This document shows positions 6,872-7,584 of a DNA stretch of 7,584 nucleotides, piece after piece. A model generated the notes under the pieces. The model saw nothing but the letters and a program-made list of their open reading frames with translations, searched no databases and had not been told where the DNA came from. Source of the stretch: Candidatus Uhrbacteria bacterium RIFOXYA2_FULL_40_9 (lineage in GTDB: Bacteria > Patescibacteriota > Patescibacteriia > UBA9934 > GWF2-40-263); the NCBI GenBank assembly GCA_001791615.1, contig MGEY01000036.1:1-7584 (forward strand). The letters run 5' to 3'. A program made the translations under genes and the position numbers. The number at the start of each line of letters is the position of its first letter. Within the stretch, counting starts at the first letter, position 1.

Positions 6872-7534
6872 ATGATTGTTGTGCAGCGGTTTGATCTGGA
6901 TTCTGGAATCAAAAGAAATCATGAGCTTTTTGAAAAAGCCAGAGAAGAGGAAAAGCAAGCTCGTCACTATCAGAGGATGAAAGAGACAGAGAAGCGTTTT
7001 TGTCCTGGTCAAAGTATGATTTGGTGGATTGCCCTTATTGCTACTATTCTGTTGGATATTATTTTTTTGAGTCTCTTTGTTTATTCCATCGCAACGAAGC
7101 AATATTGGTATTGTCCCTGGCCTTTTTTCGTCTTTTTTTTCCTCTTGTTTCTGTTGGGTATGGAATACATGACTCATCGTTCAAACAAGAAACAAGATGA
7201 GCAATTAGCAAAATTGCTTTCGGAAGAATCTGTACAGGCTCGACAAGCCATTTTTGACAATGAGGCCTATCGCCTTGCCTGGATGTTGATGCTCCGCAGC
7301 ATGGTTTTCAATCGAACGCTTGATGAATTGACCCAGACTCAGAAAGAACAGTGGAATGATTGGGCACGTCTTAGACTAACGGAGCGCTATCATGAGATCC
7401 TTTGCGAGGTTAAGGCTTGTCCTTTTCTTCGTGCTCCCATTCGTAATCGTGAGCTGACTCCAGCCATTGACCGTCTGCGTCATTACCTTCTGCTTTCTCC
7501 AGATGAGTTTGAACAGCTGGTTGGACGATTGTAA
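6872..7534 (+). CDS. Unrecognised two-helix membrane protein
   Basis: I do not recognise this 220-residue protein. Residues about 14-43 are charged and probably helical or coiled coil. Two membrane segments follow: about 48-73 (starting SMIWWIALIATILL) and about 82-100 (WPFFVFFFLLFLLG), joined by a short aromatic turn with Cys81. Positive charges before the first segment (KRF, 41-43) and after the second (HRSNKK, 102-107) put both termini in the cytoplasm. The soluble C-terminal half (about 108-220) is predicted helical, rich in Arg, Leu, Trp and Gln, with LTQTQKEQWNDWARLRL at 153-169 and a pair of cysteines at 178 and 183. ATG 6872 is chosen for its strong Shine-Dalgarno site. The gene stands alone between two terminators. 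Its codons use CTG and CGC more than the neighbours, and its translation signal differs from theirs, which might mean separate origin or simply higher expression. No catalytic motif is seen. Confidence 0.8.
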   Translation: MIVVQRFDLDSGIKRNHELFEKAREEEKQARHYQRMKETEKRFCPGQSMIWWIALIATILLDIIFLSLFVYSIATKQYWYCPWPFFVFFFLLFLLGMEYMTHRSNKKQDEQLAKLLSEESVQARQAIFDNEAYRLAWMLMLRSMVFNRTLDELTQTQKEQWNDWARLRLTERYHEILCEVKACPFLRAPIRNRELTPAIDRLRHYLLLSPDEFEQLVGRL

Positions 7535-7536
7535 AC

Positions 7537-7562
7537 AAGACCGCATATCGGTCTTTTTTTTT
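7537..7562 (+). terminator. Intrinsic terminator after the membrane-protein gene
   Basis: AAGACCG (7537-7543) and CGGTCTT (7549-7555) form a perfect 7-bp stem with a CATAT loop, followed by an unbroken T-tract to 7562. It starts two bases after the stop codon. This is the strongest terminator in the window. Confidence 0.95.
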
Positions 7563-7566
7563 ATCA

Positions 7567-7572
7567 TTGACA
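7567..7572 (+). promoter_or_regulatory. -35 box of a further promoter, cut by the window edge
   Basis: A perfect TTGACA begins four bases after the preceding T-tract. A -10 at normal spacing would fall at about 7590, outside the window. The position right after a terminator matches the arrangement at 6809, so a further + strand unit probably follows. Confidence 0.4.
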
Positions 7573-7584
7573 CCTTCAAGGGAA

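Overview
The window looks like chromosomal DNA of a small-genome bacterium, most likely a member of the Patescibacteria/Candidate Phyla Radiation (Parcubacteria-like). Four things point there. The NusA has a highly charged insert in its N-terminal domain. The YidC is short and lacks the large periplasmic domain. A winged-helix plus nucleotidyltransferase protein is of a type I associate with these lineages. Intergenic spacing is tight and most genes lack a recognisable Shine-Dalgarno site. The assignment rests on recalled family features, not on a search. The standard genetic code fits: every gene is closed by TAA, except one TGA at 3271-3273.

Layout: all seven genes are on the + strand, in four apparent blocks. 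(1) 1-2305: a non-coding leader with a candidate promoter and a hairpin, then nusA and yidC five bases apart, closed by a strong intrinsic terminator. (2) 2306-4664: an extended -10 promoter that abuts this terminator and implies an almost leaderless mRNA. It drives an uncharacterised nucleotidyltransferase-fold protein, which is coupled by an ATGA overlap to an O-antigen ligase/polymerase-like membrane protein. (3) 4695-6797: the groES-groEL heat-shock operon, with a near-consensus housekeeping promoter, a CIRCE operator for the HrcA repressor and an intrinsic terminator. (4) 6809-7562: a lone gene for an unrecognised two-helix membrane protein, with its own candidate promoter, the only strong Shine-Dalgarno site in the window, and a very clear terminator. 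A further TTGACA box at 7567 suggests another transcription unit starts at the right edge.

Blocks 1 and 3 are core functions: transcription elongation/termination, membrane-protein insertion and protein folding. Block 2 is probably linked to surface polysaccharide through its ligase-like member; the role of its nucleotidyltransferase is unknown. Block 4 has no recognisable function and is the most obviously undescribed gene here. Two starts should be moved inward from the longest reading frame: the ligase to 3270 and the membrane protein to 6872. I found no RNA gene, mobile element, CRISPR array or attachment site, and no gene-free stretch longer than 300 bases.
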